Of a DNA stretch of 64,000 nt, positions 10,198 through 21,974 are shown piece by piece (positions within the stretch are counted from its first letter, which is position 1; each line of letters starts with the position of its first letter). Under the pieces are notes generated by a model. That model did not search any database. It saw only the letters and a program-made list of their open reading frames with translations, and had not been told where the DNA came from. Source of the DNA: Notamacropus eugenii (taxonomy: Eukaryota > Chordata > Mammalia > Diprotodontia > Macropodidae); contig NW_027325156.1 of NCBI RefSeq assembly GCF_028372415.1, positions 81,001 through 145,000 on the forward strand, read 5' to 3'. Both the position numbers and the translations under genes were made by a program.

Positions 10198-10857
10198 CTG
10201 AAAAAAAGAAAGAATATGGAAATGTCTCCAGTACCCACTTGCTGTACACATAGTCCTGGTTCTGTGCCTCTTCCAGAATTATTGTTCAATTTTAAAGAAG
10301 AGAATGAATCAGCCTTGTTGGCACAGTCACTTCCAGTCTAAACAAGGTTTCCCGTTGACACTATCATATTGTGAGGGAGGATGGATAGCAGTAGTTTATA
10401 AGAGAAAACTGAGGCTCAGAACAAGTTCTGTGATTTGCTCAAAGGTAACTAAATAACTAATACCTGAAACCCAAAATGATTTCAACTGTCATTTCTGTTC
10501 CTCTGGTCTTTTTGCTACACGGTGCTGCTTCCACACAATGGAGGGGACATTTAGGTAGATGCTGGGTGGTTATCAGTTTGGGAGAGCTTCGAGATGATTC
10601 TGGCATTAAGAGGAAGGCTGATTGGACAGTCTCTGTTTCACAGCCAATTTCAGATTCTGATTCCCAATCTTCCTTATGTTTAGGATAATGGAAACAAGAA
10701 CAATTGAGTCTGAATAACCCATTTTCTTTTCCATGTGTCTGCACAATAGGGGAACTCAGTGTGTGACATTTAAAGACATAAGGCACTTGGGTACCTACTT
10801 GTTTTATGAGACAAAGATTAAAATTTAACTTAGCTCTAAAAGGCAGGATGTAAGGAT

Positions 10858-11230
10858 GGAGACTGGGGTAAGTCAATATGCATTTAAGCATTTATTACCT
10901 GCCAGGCATTGTGCTAAGTGCTAGGGATGCAAAGAAAGGCAAAAGATAGCTCCTGCCCTCCAGAAGCTAATAACTGAATAATGCAGGCTCCAACAAGCAA
11001 AGCACAAACTGAATAAACAAGATTCTGGTTAAGAGAGGGACGACACTAGAATGAAGATGAGTTGGGGAAATGTTTCCTGTAGGAGACACGATCTTAGGGT
11101 TAGATGGAAAGAATCCAGAAGATGAAGACAGAGAGGACTCCAAGGATGGGAGACAGCCAGAGAAAATACCCAAAGCTAATAGATGGAAGAGCTTTACCAA
11201 TCAAAAAAGAGGATTTTGGATCTGACCCTA
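10858..11230 (-). mobile_element. L2 LINE 3' end
   Basis: Antisense L2: GCATTTATTACCTGCCAGGC, ATTGTGCTAAGTGCTAGGGA, then CAAAGAAAGGCAAAAGATAG and CTCCTGCCC. The block GACAGCCAGAGAAAATACCC is typical of the internal region. It lies in the last intron of the KRAB-ZNF pseudogene. Confidence 0.7.
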
Positions 11231-11809
11231 TCATGTCAACTTAATCTGTGAGAAGTACTACCTCTGAGCATCTTCCCCTCCCAGACTGATTCTTTTTTGG
11301 AAGGCAAACTAGGCCATCTTCTGACGCAATTCTACCCTAGCCTTTAATCACCAAATGGGCACTGCCTCAGACAAAGACCTGGAAAAGACTTTAGCTTAAA
11401 AAGACCATGTTCTCCCACTGCCTCTCATGCCATTGCTTGTAGTCTTAACTTATGTCTTGCCCCTGTACTCTGAGGACTCTGGAAGAGTGAGTCTGATGAC
11501 TTTGCACAGCTCTGCGTTACTTGAATCCAGTCACCCTCTTGATGTTAATGGTGGGGGAGGTAAAGAAAGGTGCAATGTACTGGAGCAGGAGATGATGGGA
11601 TTGAGTGAGGAGGGGAATGGAATAAAGGAAGAGATCATGGCAGAGGATGTTAGAGAGATGTGAGATTCACAGATGGGGAGAAGAGGTGGCTTGTGGTGAA
11701 TGGCCTTGACTGCTAAGAGCATGGAGGGAGGCCCGAGGAAGAGTTGCTGGGGTGAGTGGTGTGGAGAATCAATTAGGCACAAGTAGGACTGCGCTGATGC
11801 AGTGTGGGT

Positions 11810-12420
11810 AGATCAACATTGATGAAGCACCTACTCTGTTCCAGGCACTATGCTAAGCTCTGGGGATACAAAAAGAGGCCAAAGACAATCCCTGCCCCTG
11901 AGGAGCTTCCCATCTAATGGGGGAGGCAACTTATAAACAAGTCCAGATAAAGTCAGCTGTGGACAGGATAATGGGGAATGACCAAGAGGGAGGGCACTGA
12001 AAGGAAGAGGAGCCCAACAGAACATAGTGGGCCCAATCATAATGGCTGCACACCTTCCTGAAATCCCATTAGTAACACATGAAGAACAGCAAAGGATTCA
12101 GATGAAGGGAGTCATCCAGGACTGTGGTTGGACCAGAAGGAAAGGGATTTGAGAGAAGAAGAAAGTGCTGAACTAGGTCAACAAGGGATCAGGATCAAGA
12201 AGGAATGAGAGGGGAGTCAGACCATTGACAATAGCTCTGGAAAGTCCAGGGGGCAGAGGTCAACAGTGAGGATGGAGAACAGGTTCAGGAGCAGTAAGGC
12301 CCAGGAAAAATTGGAAGGAGACATGATTTGGAATGACCTTGAAAGTCCTTGAATAAGCATGCATAAGACTTGTGAGGGTGAAATGAAGGGTGTGACCAAC
12401 CCTAGAGATAGTGGAGGAGC
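11810..12420 (-). mobile_element. L2 LINE 3' region
   Basis: Antisense L2: GAAGCACCTACTCTGTTCCA, GGCACTATGCTAAGCTCTGG, GGATACAAAAAGAGGCC, CTAATGGGGGAGGCAAC. Similarity fades after about 12100 but probably continues to about 12400. Confidence 0.6.
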
Positions 12421-12589
12421 TGAGGGAGGAACTGAGGAAGACTGGACCAGCATATGCACTGTCATTCTTGGAAAGAGGGCAGGAGCAGGCAGAGGAGGAG
12501 ACCATGAGGCAGGCATGAAAGTCACTGAGAAAGAGGGGAGAATGCTGGGGGTGGCAATGGGGGGAAATATATAGCACTAAGATCTGGTT

Positions 12590-12722
12590 TGGGTGATAAG
12601 TTTGGCTCAAAAGAAGAAGGTACTGATGATGGGAGAGAGGGAGAAAGTGGGAAGGAGGGGAGAGAGAGAGGATAGAGAGAAAGAGAGAGGCAGAGAGATA
12701 GACAGACAGGCAGACTGACAGA
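12590..12722. repeat. GA-rich simple sequence
   Basis: A purine-rich GAGA/GACAG tract. The antisense 169-aa frame across it (rich in Ser, Leu and Pro) is a low-complexity artefact. Confidence 0.85.
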
Positions 12723-12889
12723 AGATTAGATTGTGAAAGTGTTAATGGAGATACAGAATACTGATTCATTTACCAGTGAGTGAGTCAGCAGTTATGAAAG
12801 AAAGTACATTATAAAGTAATAATTATCAAAAGTGATTGGTGTTGGTGAAAAAAATATGAATTAGAGAAATATATTAGAACCCACACAAG

Positions 12890-13115
12890 GTAACACAGTG
12901 CATAGAGTGCTAGGTCTGGAGCCAGGAAGACCTGAGTTCAAATCTAGCCTCAGAGGCTTACTAGCTGTGTGACCCTGGGCATGTCACTTCACCCTGTTTG
13001 CCTCAGTTTCCTCATCTATAAAATAAACCTCTTCAGTGTCTCTGCCAGGAAAACCCTAAAATGGGGTCAGACACAACTTGAAATGACTGGACGATGACTA
13101 TGACAACAACAAAGA
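12890..13115 (+). repeat. Marsupial tRNA-type SINE
   Basis: Sense copy with AACACAGTGCATAGAGTGC (A-box region), a box B GAGTTCAAATCT, CTAGCTGTGTGACCCTGGGC, GCCTCAGTTTCCTCATCTAT, and the 3' block GGGGTCAGACACAACTTGAAA. It ends in a CAACAACAA tail. Confidence 0.85.
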
Positions 13116-14280
13116 GAACTAGTTGTTAAGACCACAAACTCCTAGGGCAGCAGCTTTGAATCAGGAGGAACTGCTGGGAAAATGAGAAAGCATTCCAGAA
13201 GAAAATAGGCTTTGACCAGTAGCTTACAACATACAGCACAACAATTTGTAAAGTAATAAAACAATCTAAACATAAAAGTTCTCATCCTTTACAAAAAATA
13301 AGAGGAAAAGAGAAAGTCCAGTCTTTTACAACTAATTAGGCACAGAGAAGAGATTATAAAAGACAGATGATTTTGAGTATATGAAATCTGAATTTGAAAA
13401 TGGTGGCCTGAATAAAAACATAGTCAGACTTAAGGAAACTTATGGACTTTGCACCAAGTAACTCTGAAAGAAGTCCAATATTCAAAATGTACAGGGAATT
13501 CATTTTAGACTGAGTATTCCCCATGAGGTAAATGATCAATGATTTTAAACAAACTCTGATTAAGTGAAAACAAATGTTCCAAACCTCTACTATCAGAGAT
13601 ACAATGAGAACAAAACTAGGGCTTATCCCCTCCCCCTCACCAAGCTGGCAAGATAGTAGAAGGTCGATGGAAAGAGCTAAGGGAGGGCAAGGACACGTAG
13701 GATCCCTCTAGAAAACATTTCACATTAGGAAAGAGAGACAAGCTACTGCTGAGACCTTGGATCAGGCAAACCCATTGGTGGGCACAAAAGATAGATGAAT
13801 CAAAGGGCTGGCTCCAGAATTATCTACAGAGGCAGAAAGTTGCCTTCTGAATGGGGAGAATGGCAGACCAAATCTGGACACCAAACACCAAATATGATGG
13901 AGTCAGACAAACGCAGAAAGGCCGGCAGAAACAACAGCGAAGGGCGGGCTGAGGGGGCAGTGCACGGAAGGAGGCCCATGCCCAGGTGACTTTTCTGTTA
14001 TGAAAGGGAGACCCTAAAAAAAGAAATGAGAGGTCCCAGGTGCTGTCCATCTGTCCATCACAATTCCTCCAGGAGGGGGCGCTGTAAGAGGCTGTTTATT
14101 GGGAAGGGACTGTGACTTCAAGACAAAACATTAACCAAAAAGATGTAAAGGACATCTCTTCTGGAAATACCTTTACTTGGGGTTTTTAAAAGAAAAAGGT
14201 AACTTGTATAATTCTAGGAAAAAACACAGAGAAGAGATAAAAGGTAGTGAGGCAGGCTGAGGATGGGCTATCACAGAAAG
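13116..14280. other. No gene recognised (intron of the KRAB-ZNF pseudogene)
   Basis: I see no exon-like segment. It contains short A-rich stretches and the GC-rich block around 13910-14090, without a recognisable element. Confidence 0.4.
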
Positions 14281-14512
14281 GAGGGACAGAAGGAGCACAG
14301 GGTCTAGGGTCAACAGCCTCTCCAGAGGGCTGCCTGAGTGACCCTGGCCAAGTCACTACACTGTGGGGGCAGGAACAGATGACCCCTGAGGGTCCTAAGA
14401 GCCGCACTGACTTCTGAATGGGCCTCCATTTTCTTTCTCCTGGAGGCCTGGGTCCCAGGACTGAATCACAGACACAAGGACTGCCCCACCTGGGGGTCAG
14501 TCTGTCACTCAC

Positions 14513-14610
14513 CTGCACAGCTGCTTGCTGGGACTTCCCTCCTCTCTGGCCTCCAAGGTGCCTCCTCTCGCTCCAGCTGGTGGATCACCTCGGGCTTGGA
14601 CGTGGCCAGT
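14513..14610 (-). pseudogene. KRAB-B box exon with a frame-breaking length
   Basis: The - strand reads TSKPEVIHQLEREEAPWRPE, a clear KRAB-B box. The acceptor ...TTTGAACCAG sits just above 14610 and the donor is GTGAGT (14507-14512). The exon is 98 bp. KRAB-A ends in phase 1 and the final exon opens in phase 1, so a length divisible by three is required. Joined as found, the reading frame hits TGA within about ten codons. One missing base at the exon start (the usual GA-CTG start reads A-CTG) would explain it. An upstream AG at about 14635 gives a stop too. Skipping this exon would preserve the frame between KRAB-A and the last exon. Confidence 0.8.
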
Positions 14611-15134
14611 CTGGTTCAAAGGGAAGGGGAGTCTTGAGATAAAGAGGGAGAAGCAGAAGCTTCCAAATGAGCTCAGATCCCCAAGAACACCCCCTAAAAA
14701 AGAAGAAAAAGAGCAAAGGATAAAGGAGAGATTCAGGGAAAATCAAGAGAAAGTCCAGGAAGTCCCTGCACTTGGCCCAGGACCACAAAAGGAGACAGCT
14801 CCAACAGGCCCTCCTTGGGCCTTTTCAGCTCTTCCTGGCCTGCCCCTGGCTTCTGCCTTTATGCTCCTGGCTACATCCTGCATGGCCTCATCAGGCTGTC
14901 CACCTTGCCTTGACCCTCTGACTAAGAACAGTTCTGACCTTCCACCTACTGTGCATGGACCCTGTATCTTGCAACATCTCTTCCTCCCTGGCACAGCAGG
15001 TCTCTCACCAAGACTTGCTGAACTGTTCCCTGGGAAGAGGAAGCCCCTGTGTTCACCAGTCATGCCCAGGGTCCCTCCATTTGGCCCCCATCAGTTCCAG
15101 CTATTATCTACTCTCAAAATGTCCTTTTCACAGT

Positions 15135-15880
15135 CAGCCCTTTGCAATTTGACTTCTCTCTCCTGACTGTGCACCCAATTCTAACCCTAAATGCGGCCCT
15201 TCTCTGCCCTCATCCAAGATGATACATTCCCTAATGTCTATGACCCTGCTCTCCTCAACATCTATTTTCCATGACAGACATCTTTCCTCTGGACTGATTT
15301 CCACCCCTGCACCACTACATAATGCCTGGCTCTTCCCCAATGGACGTCCTGTCGGCCTCTCAAACTCCACATGTCCAGAATGAAACATGCTGCTGTCCCC
15401 CTCAGACCTTTCCTTCTCCTCAGACTCTCCTCTTGACAGGCTGATTCCTGCCACACCTTTTTGATTCTACCTGATCTCCACTCTCTCTGTAGTCACCACT
15501 CTGGGCCAGATGTTTGCCTCTCACCTGGCCCCTGGCCACAACTTCTGCCTGATGCATTCCTAATGCACTACTCTGACTGTCTGGCTCCAGCTGCCCCCTC
15601 TCCATATAGAATGGACTCCTGGCAGAATCCTCAGCTCCATTCTCATCCTACACAAGGACCAACACAGTGTCCTCAAAGGCGCCGATGCCTTTCCTCAGCC
15701 CCCCAGGGATTACTGGGATTGACTTAACTGTGATCATGCTGGTTCCCCCCTCCCCATCTTCTGTTCTCCCCCCCCCCCCACCCAACAGAACATAAGCTCC
15801 TGGGGGCAGGGACTACTCCTTCTGTCTCTGTGCTCCTAGTACCTAGCACAGGGCCTGTCCCACATCCAAGAGAGTGAGGA
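15135..15880 (+). mobile_element. L2 LINE, 3' half (degraded)
   Basis: The block GGCCTCTCAAACTCCACATGT with CCAGAATGAA matches the L2 RT region that usually encodes a ...HLKLNMSKTE... segment. The 3' end shows CATAAGCTCCTGGGGGCAGG, GTACCTAGCACAGGGCC. It lies between the KRAB-A and KRAB-B exons. Confidence 0.65.
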
Positions 15881-16002
15881 CTCCCTGGTCTCTGCAGGCA
15901 AACAGTCACCTCAAAGCTTTGTACCAAGGAAAGACCCACAGATCCCTCTGGGGGCTGGGGCTGGGGAAGCAGAGCCAGAGTCCCAGGGAAAGCTGTCCTC
16001 AC

Positions 16003-16129
16003 CCAGGCACAGCAGGTTCTGGTAGGTCTTCAGCATCACACTACGATACAGATCCTTCTGAGAAGGGTCCAGGTAAGCCCACTGCTCCCATATGAAGACC
16101 ACTGCCACATCTTGAAAGGTCACTGGCTC
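16003..16129 (-). pseudogene. KRAB-A box exon, intact
   Basis: This 127-bp exon has the canonical KRAB-A length. It is bounded by TTTTAG (acceptor, ending at 16130) and GTGAGG (donor, 15997-16002). It encodes [12 protein letters not shown], then [20 protein letters not shown], then [14 protein letters not shown] recruits the TRIM28/KAP1 co-repressor. The family's usual EEW is EQW here, RDVMLE is RSVMLK and ENY is KTY. The MLE motif is known to matter for KAP1 binding, so the change to MLK may weaken it. The exon has no stop or frameshift. It is scored as part of a pseudogene only because the downstream exons are broken. Confidence 0.93.
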
Positions 16130-16284
16130 CTAAAACACCACATGCCTTTGTTTGTGCTTGTTTCAAATGGATGTGGGAGCATGAGGGGTGCAGTTCTTGG
16201 GGTTCTGGCCTCACTGAGATCCATCCAAATATCAATGCTTTGGCTGGTAATAACATCATATAATTACAGCATTACCCTTCTGAG

Positions 16285-16395
16285 GGAAACAGCATGGGGA
16301 GGGAAGAAGCAGGTTGGACTGGAGGTCACAAGACCCGGGTTCAAATCCACTTACTGTGACCTGGGACATACCACCAGGCCTGCTGGGAGTGTTTC
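16285..16395 (+). repeat. MIR/CORE-type SINE, partial
   Basis: GGGTTCAAATCCACTTACTG (box B region) and GTGACCTGGGACATACCACC fit an old tRNA-derived SINE. Confidence 0.45.
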
Positions 16396-16431
16396 TTCAC
16401 CTAGAAATTGAGGGGGACTGAGGGGATGGGA

Positions 16432-16860
16432 CCTCATCCACTGGGGAACAGCTGAACAGGTTGTGGTATATGATTGTGATGGAATATTATTGTGCTATAA
16501 GAAAAGATGAGCAGGAGGCTCTCAGAAAAACTGGAAGGCTTCGCATGAACCGATGCAAAGTGAAGTAAGGACGGCACACAGTAACAGCAAGGATGTAATG
16601 ACGATGAGCTGGGAACGACCTAGAATGCTCCAAGACAAGTGCAGAGGACTCATGATGAAGAATGTCCTCGGGCTCCAGAGAATGAACTGATGGACTCTGA
16701 GGCAGAGTGGGGCAGAATTTAAACCTTTTTTCTTGCTCTTTTTAAAAATTTACAACACGGCTAAGAGGGAAATGTTCTGTATGACTTCGCATGCATGATG
16801 GTATCACACTGTTTGATGATTTTAAAATTTTTTTGATTTTAAAAAATAAAAAGTGCTTCA
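16432..16860 (+). mobile_element. L1 LINE 3' end
   Basis: Sense L1: CCACTGGGGAACAGCTGAAC, GATGGAATATTATTGTGCTA, GTGAAGTAAGGACGGCAC, and the 3'UTR with GACTCTGAGGCAGAG. It is 5'-truncated and older than the L1 next to it. Confidence 0.75.
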
Positions 16861-16906
16861 ACCAGTGTGTTGGTACACAGCAGGTGCTTAATAGTGACTA
16901 ATTTTA

Positions 16907-17664
16907 TTTTATTTTATTTTATTTTATTTTTTATTTTTTTTTATTTTTTTTATTTTTCTAATGTTTAACAATCACTGCCATACAATTGCGATTTTATCCC
17001 TCCCCACCCACCCCCCACTACCTCCCTCCCTCCCCCCGACTGCGTACAATTCTGTATAGATTCTACATATACTTTCCTATTGAGTATATTTTCACTATAG
17101 TCATGCTATGTAGTCAGACTAAGATAGATGAAAGAATCCGTATAACAAATCAGAACATGATACACAAACAGATACACATACACAAACATGATCTGCTACA
17201 TTATGTGAGTGACTTCCATATTTCTCTCTCTGAGTGTGGAAGGCATTTTGCCTTGAGGTCCACCATTGGGATTTTTTTTTTTTCAGAAGTTCTTGTGTTA
17301 TTACAAAAATCTAAGTCTACCAGAAAAAACTCTCACACACTGTGGTTGTTGCTGTGCATAAAGTTCTCCTGGTTCTGCTCCTTTCACTCAGCATCAGGTC
17401 ATATAAGTCCTTCCAGGCCTCTCTGAAGTCTTCTTGTTCATCATTTCTTATGGCACAATAGTACTCCATTACATTCATATACCATAATTTATTCAGCCAT
17501 TCCCCAATTGATGGACATCCCACTGACTTCCAGTTTTTGGCAACTACATAGAGTGCTGCTATAAATATTTTTGTACATGTGGGACCCTTTCCCATTTTTA
17601 TGATCTCTTGGGGATATAGTCCTAGTAGTGATATTGCTGGGTCAAAGGGTATGCACATTTTTGT
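16907..17664 (-). mobile_element. 5'-truncated L1 LINE with perfect target duplication
   Basis: A 758-bp antisense L1 3' end. It begins with a T-rich run (the poly(A) tail on the - strand), then the 3'UTR marked by TTTAACAATCACTGCCATAC, and the ORF2 C-terminus (- strand [41 protein letters not shown]). It is flanked by a 16-bp perfect direct repeat, ATAGTGACTAATTTTA, at 16891-16906 and 17665-17680. The good preservation and perfect repeat suggest a fairly recent insertion. It lies in the intron upstream of KRAB-A, in the same orientation as that gene. Confidence 0.92.
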
Positions 17665-17680
17665 ATAGTGACTAATTTTA

Positions 17681-17870
17681 AAAAAGAGAATGGAGTCAGT
17701 TAAACTAAATGATCTTTAGGGTCTATTCTGACTCCGGACTCCTGTGATACCCACATTGTGCTTCCCATTTTGCCAACCCTGACTCTGCCTTACAGCTATT
17801 TAATATCTCTATTATACAGAGGGGAAAACTGAGTTTAGCAAAGCCTCACTGACAAGGAGCAGCTCACATC
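17681..17870 (+). repeat. MIR-type SINE 3' end and flank
   Basis: After the L1, the sequence resumes as the 3' part of a MIR-type SINE (AATGATCTTTAGGGTCTATT). Its other half ends at 16906 with GGTGCTTAATAGTGACTAA. A second MIR-like patch follows, with CTATTATACAGAGGGGAAAA. Confidence 0.45.
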
Positions 17871-18750
17871 CAGTTCTTTGCTCTCTCTCCATGACTCCAT
17901 CTTCCTTCTTGGGTCAAAGGCCAAGATCTCCCCTTTATTCTGACACTCCCTACACTGGCTTTTACCAAATCACATCCCACAGTAAGGAACATAATGTTAC
18001 CATCAGTTGTCACGCTCCAAAAAGAGGAGGTGGTCCCCAAGGCTCTTGTTTGCAGACGGCACCGAGGTTTAAGCCATCCACACTGGTCAAACAATTCAGA
18101 GGTCTGGTCCATTGACATGGCTGTCCTGCAGTCAGATCCAAAGTTCTCAATTCAATGCTGGCTCATCTTTTTAAATAGCGATACTCTTGTGGTGAGGCAG
18201 AGAGGGCTGTGAGACACCCAGCCCTGAGGGTGAACATCCCCATGGGGAGACAGAAGGGCATGGGATGGGCATGAGAAGAGGAGGAGGATGTCATCAGAGA
18301 AAAATGTGTGCTACAAACAGCAGGGGGGCCTGGTCACATGGCCAGAAGTGACAGACTGTCTGGGCACTCCCATGATGGGCTCTGTATTCCAACACAACGG
18401 GAGGAAGGCTTCAAGCACACTGGGTGCATCTTGTGGTAGTCAGCGTAGAAGCAATGTGGAGGTAATTCCAAATACTTCTACTAAGTAACCAAAGTCATGC
18501 CTTCCCATCTTCCTAACTGCTTAATTAGAGTAAACGGGCTCATTAAAATGGGTTTTCTGCAGCAGCTCCCACAGGGCAAATCCCTTTTTACCCAAAAACG
18601 TGAACTTCAAAACACATAGTTTGTTCTGAGGCCAGAAAAACGCTCAGAAATTAAGCCACTGCCCCTGACCAGGAGCCATGTTTACATTCCTGTGATAACA
18701 GATATTTATCCTGAGGCTTTGTGTTCCCAAAGCACCTTCACAGCATAACA
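17871..18750. other. No gene recognised (intron)
   Basis: I see no exon or clear repeat. The overlapping short frames on both strands lack splice or domain support. Confidence 0.35.
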
Positions 18751-18754
18751 ACGA

Positions 18755-18905
18755 CAACAGCTCATACACATTGGCCAGCTTTAAGCTTTACCTGTGGTGT
18801 CTAGTTCGATCCTTGCCACAACCTGGAGATGTGGGAATGTGACTTGTCCAGGGTCACACAGCCAATAAGGCACAAAGGCAGGATTCACACTCAGGTCCAC
18901 AGCCC
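18755..18905 (-). repeat. MIR-type SINE
   Basis: Antisense MIR pattern: CGACAACAGCTCATACACAT, GACTTGTCCAGGGTCACACA, GCCAATAAGG, GATTCACACTCAGGTCC. Confidence 0.6.
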
Positions 18906-19339
18906 TTCCACTGTCTCTACCCTCTGATCTGCCTAACAACCAGGCAGGGCAGACAGCGTAGGGAGGTGGAAGGTGACCAACAAGTAGTAAGTGAAGGAGC
19001 CAAGACAGAGCTCCAGACACCTCGGTCCTCTCGAAACCCAAACGTACCCTCCAAGGACCATGGCTGGATGGCCCCGGAATGTCACACTCGGCAGGCCCAG
19101 CCTCCAACACCCCAAAGGGGACCCTTGGCTCCCTTTGTCAGGTTTGCCGGATCTCTCACCTACTCCAGCTGACACAACACAGGCAAACACAAGATACAAA
19201 TATTCAGCCTTTATTGATTCCTGATCTCCTCTCCTCTCGGCTTGGAATAGAGAGGACCTGCAGGCCATAAGAAGCCCAGAGCCTGTTTTACCAAGAATCC
19301 TGAACCTCAGGGCTTGGAAGAGGAACCAGAGACCACCAG

Positions 19340-19525
19340 AGGGAGCTCAGTGCAGTGACAAAAGGGTTCAGTTGGAGGAATGGGGCTCGAGTTCAAGTTT
19401 GGCATTCTAGACTTCCAACTTGTGTGACCTTGACTAAGTCCTGACCTCTCTAGACCCATTTCTTCATCTGTAAAATGAGGGAGATGAACTAGATGACCTG
19501 GGAGGTCCCTTCTAGGGGCAGACCT
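19340..19525 (+). repeat. MIR-type SINE
   Basis: Sense MIR pattern: GGGCTCGAGTTCAAGTTTGG, TGTGTGACCTTGACTAAGTC, CATCTGTAAAATGAGGGAG, GACCTGGGAGGTCCCTTCTA. Confidence 0.7.
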
Positions 19526-21880
19526 AGGTCCTAGGAATGAAATCTCTACAGCTTCCTAACAAAGGGTAGGCCCGGCTCCAGTGGAAGCCCTCCAGGGCTG
19601 GGGAACTCACTACCTGATAAAACCCACAGCACTTCTGGATGGCTCTAATTCTTGGAAGTCAACTCTGACTCCAAACCCAAACAGAACCTGTCAGACCCTC
19701 CTCCACAAGATGCCTTACAAATACTCAGTAACAGTTATCATGGCCTCCCGGACTCTCAGCCTCTCCAGGAAAAGCACACCCATCTCCTTTGATGCTCCCC
19801 CCATGACAAGAGCCCCAGGTCCTGCCCCTTCCCCCTTCCTCCACTGGACAGCTGCCAGGTGCTGTGCCGTATGCTGGGCCTGAGACCTCACTGGTTTGGG
19901 GACTGATCTCCTTCCTGGGTTCCCTCCCCTCCCAGCCTTCTCTCACCCACCCCCACCCAGAGCATCCAACAGGACAGGAAGGAGGCTCCTCTAAGTCCTT
20001 GTCCTCATCAGGCTCTGAGGTTCGTCCATCCCTTTCCCTCATTCTGCCCACCTGAGGAGCCCACCATCTGTCCAGGTCCTATGGGTCTTTCCCAACACCC
20101 CTTAAATCTTGTAGGTCATCACTGCACTAGGAGTCTCTCTGCTGCTGCCCTGGGTAACATCTCTGGAGCCTCAGAATGAGGTGTGTGACCACAGTGTGTC
20201 TGAAAAGATGCATCTGAAAGCAACAAGAAGTCGCTGGTAATGATGTCTCTACGATGGGAAATTTAACACAAACTTCCCAAAAGAAATTCAGTTTCACGTA
20301 ATTCCTTTTTTCTGTTTATTTGTTGTATTTTGTCATGTTTGCATTTATCAGTGATGAAGCTATAATAAGTAAATTTATCTTTAAAAAAGTTGGATTGTTT
20401 TTACCTTAATTAGGAAAAAAATTAATTACTTTAGAAAATATTTAGAAAAAGAAGGATCTTTGCTTCATCTCATCACAGTCACATATAACCTCCCAAATCC
20501 CCTCTGCCTCATTTCCTCCCTCTCAATTCCAGTACCAACAGTCAAGGCCTGTCTCTGAGAGCTCTGCTGAGGCACATGCTCAGGGGCTGCCCCCCCAGCC
20601 CCACATCCCAGACTCTAGTATCTTCTCCCCTTTAGGTGTGGAGGCCATTTGGGGAGACTTCCTGAGGCTCAGCACATCATCAGGGGTCCCCAGGGCTTCT
20701 GCAGGAGCCCACCAGCCTCAGAGAATCCCTCATGCAAGAAGTTAGCTTTCCTGTGGTTCACCTGGCATTAATTGTCACAGAGGAACAGAATTTCCTCTGA
20801 GGATGCACAGATAGACAAATGCACATAACCCAACCCTGGGCAGGATGCCCTTCTTATAGCTGGAGAGCCCTTAATACAGGGCTTACCTCTACCAAGGCAA
20901 CTTCATCTTTGGAACTGACAAACAACTACTTATCAATATCCTTCTGAAAAGGATGCTCCCTCAATCCAAATGAGCACCAAGGACTTCTCCCTCCCTGGCC
21001 CTGGGCATCTCAGCTAGACTGGTCAATCTGCTGGACTGTGACTCTGGCACTCCCAGATTCAGGCTTAGCCAGGTGGGTGCATCAGAGGGAGGACGTATTA
21101 TTGTCCTCACCCTCTGACTAAGACTGGCAGAAATCTGTCCCAAGCTGCTCAGGCACCTCCCAGGCAATACAGAGAAGTAGATCCTCTCCACTTTTCCTCT
21201 CCCTTCCAGGCAGACCTATATACTTGAGCTCCCAAGCACAGGAACCACTCTGCAGACACTGAGCTCCTCCTCTTTTTCTCTCCCCTGCAGGATCTCAAAA
21301 CAAGAAGCATCCTTCTAACTTAGGGCAAGTGGTGGAATCCTTATCTCCAACACTGAGCTCTGAACAGGGGCCTCACACTTGCCCAATTATCCTAAAGCAC
21401 TTCTCAGTTTCAGGGCTTCCCAAAGAACTCCAAAGTTTTCCAATCTGACACATGCAAATGAGCACCTGTAACAGAATTTGGAAGCCCAGTCTGCCCCGGA
21501 TGAGCTAATCATGTCTACAACTACCTTTATAAGTATTCTTTAAAAAAAAAAAATAGTTCCATTTTCTCTCCCTTCCTTCAAACTCTCCCTCACCCATGGC
21601 AAAGGTGAAAGAAATAATTCCTACCCTACTTAGTATTGATGTTCCTGATGGAGCTCCTGTAAGACCTGACAGCTTTTGGATGGAGAGATGCGCAAGCACA
21701 AGAGCTAGGTGGCCCTCTTGGTCAGCCAGGGTAAGCTCCTGCTTTGGCACAGACCCATCCTAACTTTCCTAGTTAGTGTCTCTTTCTCTACACTCCAGAC
21801 CACCTGTACCTCAGCTGTAATTTTCCAGCTGGAGCAGGTTGATGGATGGAGACCCCCTCCAATAGAATAATGAATCTAGA
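19526..21880. other. No gene recognised (long intron of the KRAB-ZNF pseudogene)
   Basis: The interval runs from a MIR to an L1. It contains an AT-rich part (20280-20450) and otherwise mixed sequence. The 108-aa and 100-aa frames near 19.6-20.0 kb are opposite-strand shadows in C/G-rich DNA with no domain. Confidence 0.35.
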
Positions 21881-21974
21881 GTATCATGCCCCAAATGCTG
21901 GCAGTAATGACAAGTTGTACCCAGACTACTCCAGGATGTGCTCAGCTCAACCCCAGGTCAAGTGACTTGCCTGA

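Noticed and set aside
12260..12769. 169-codon - strand frame rich in Ser, Leu and Pro
   Set aside because: It is antisense of the GA-rich simple sequence and an L2 remnant.
14525..15166. 213-codon + strand frame
   Set aside because: It lies antisense to the KRAB-B exon and runs into an L2. It has no domain of its own.
16986..17426. 146-codon + strand frame
   Set aside because: It is the antisense of the young L1 3' end.
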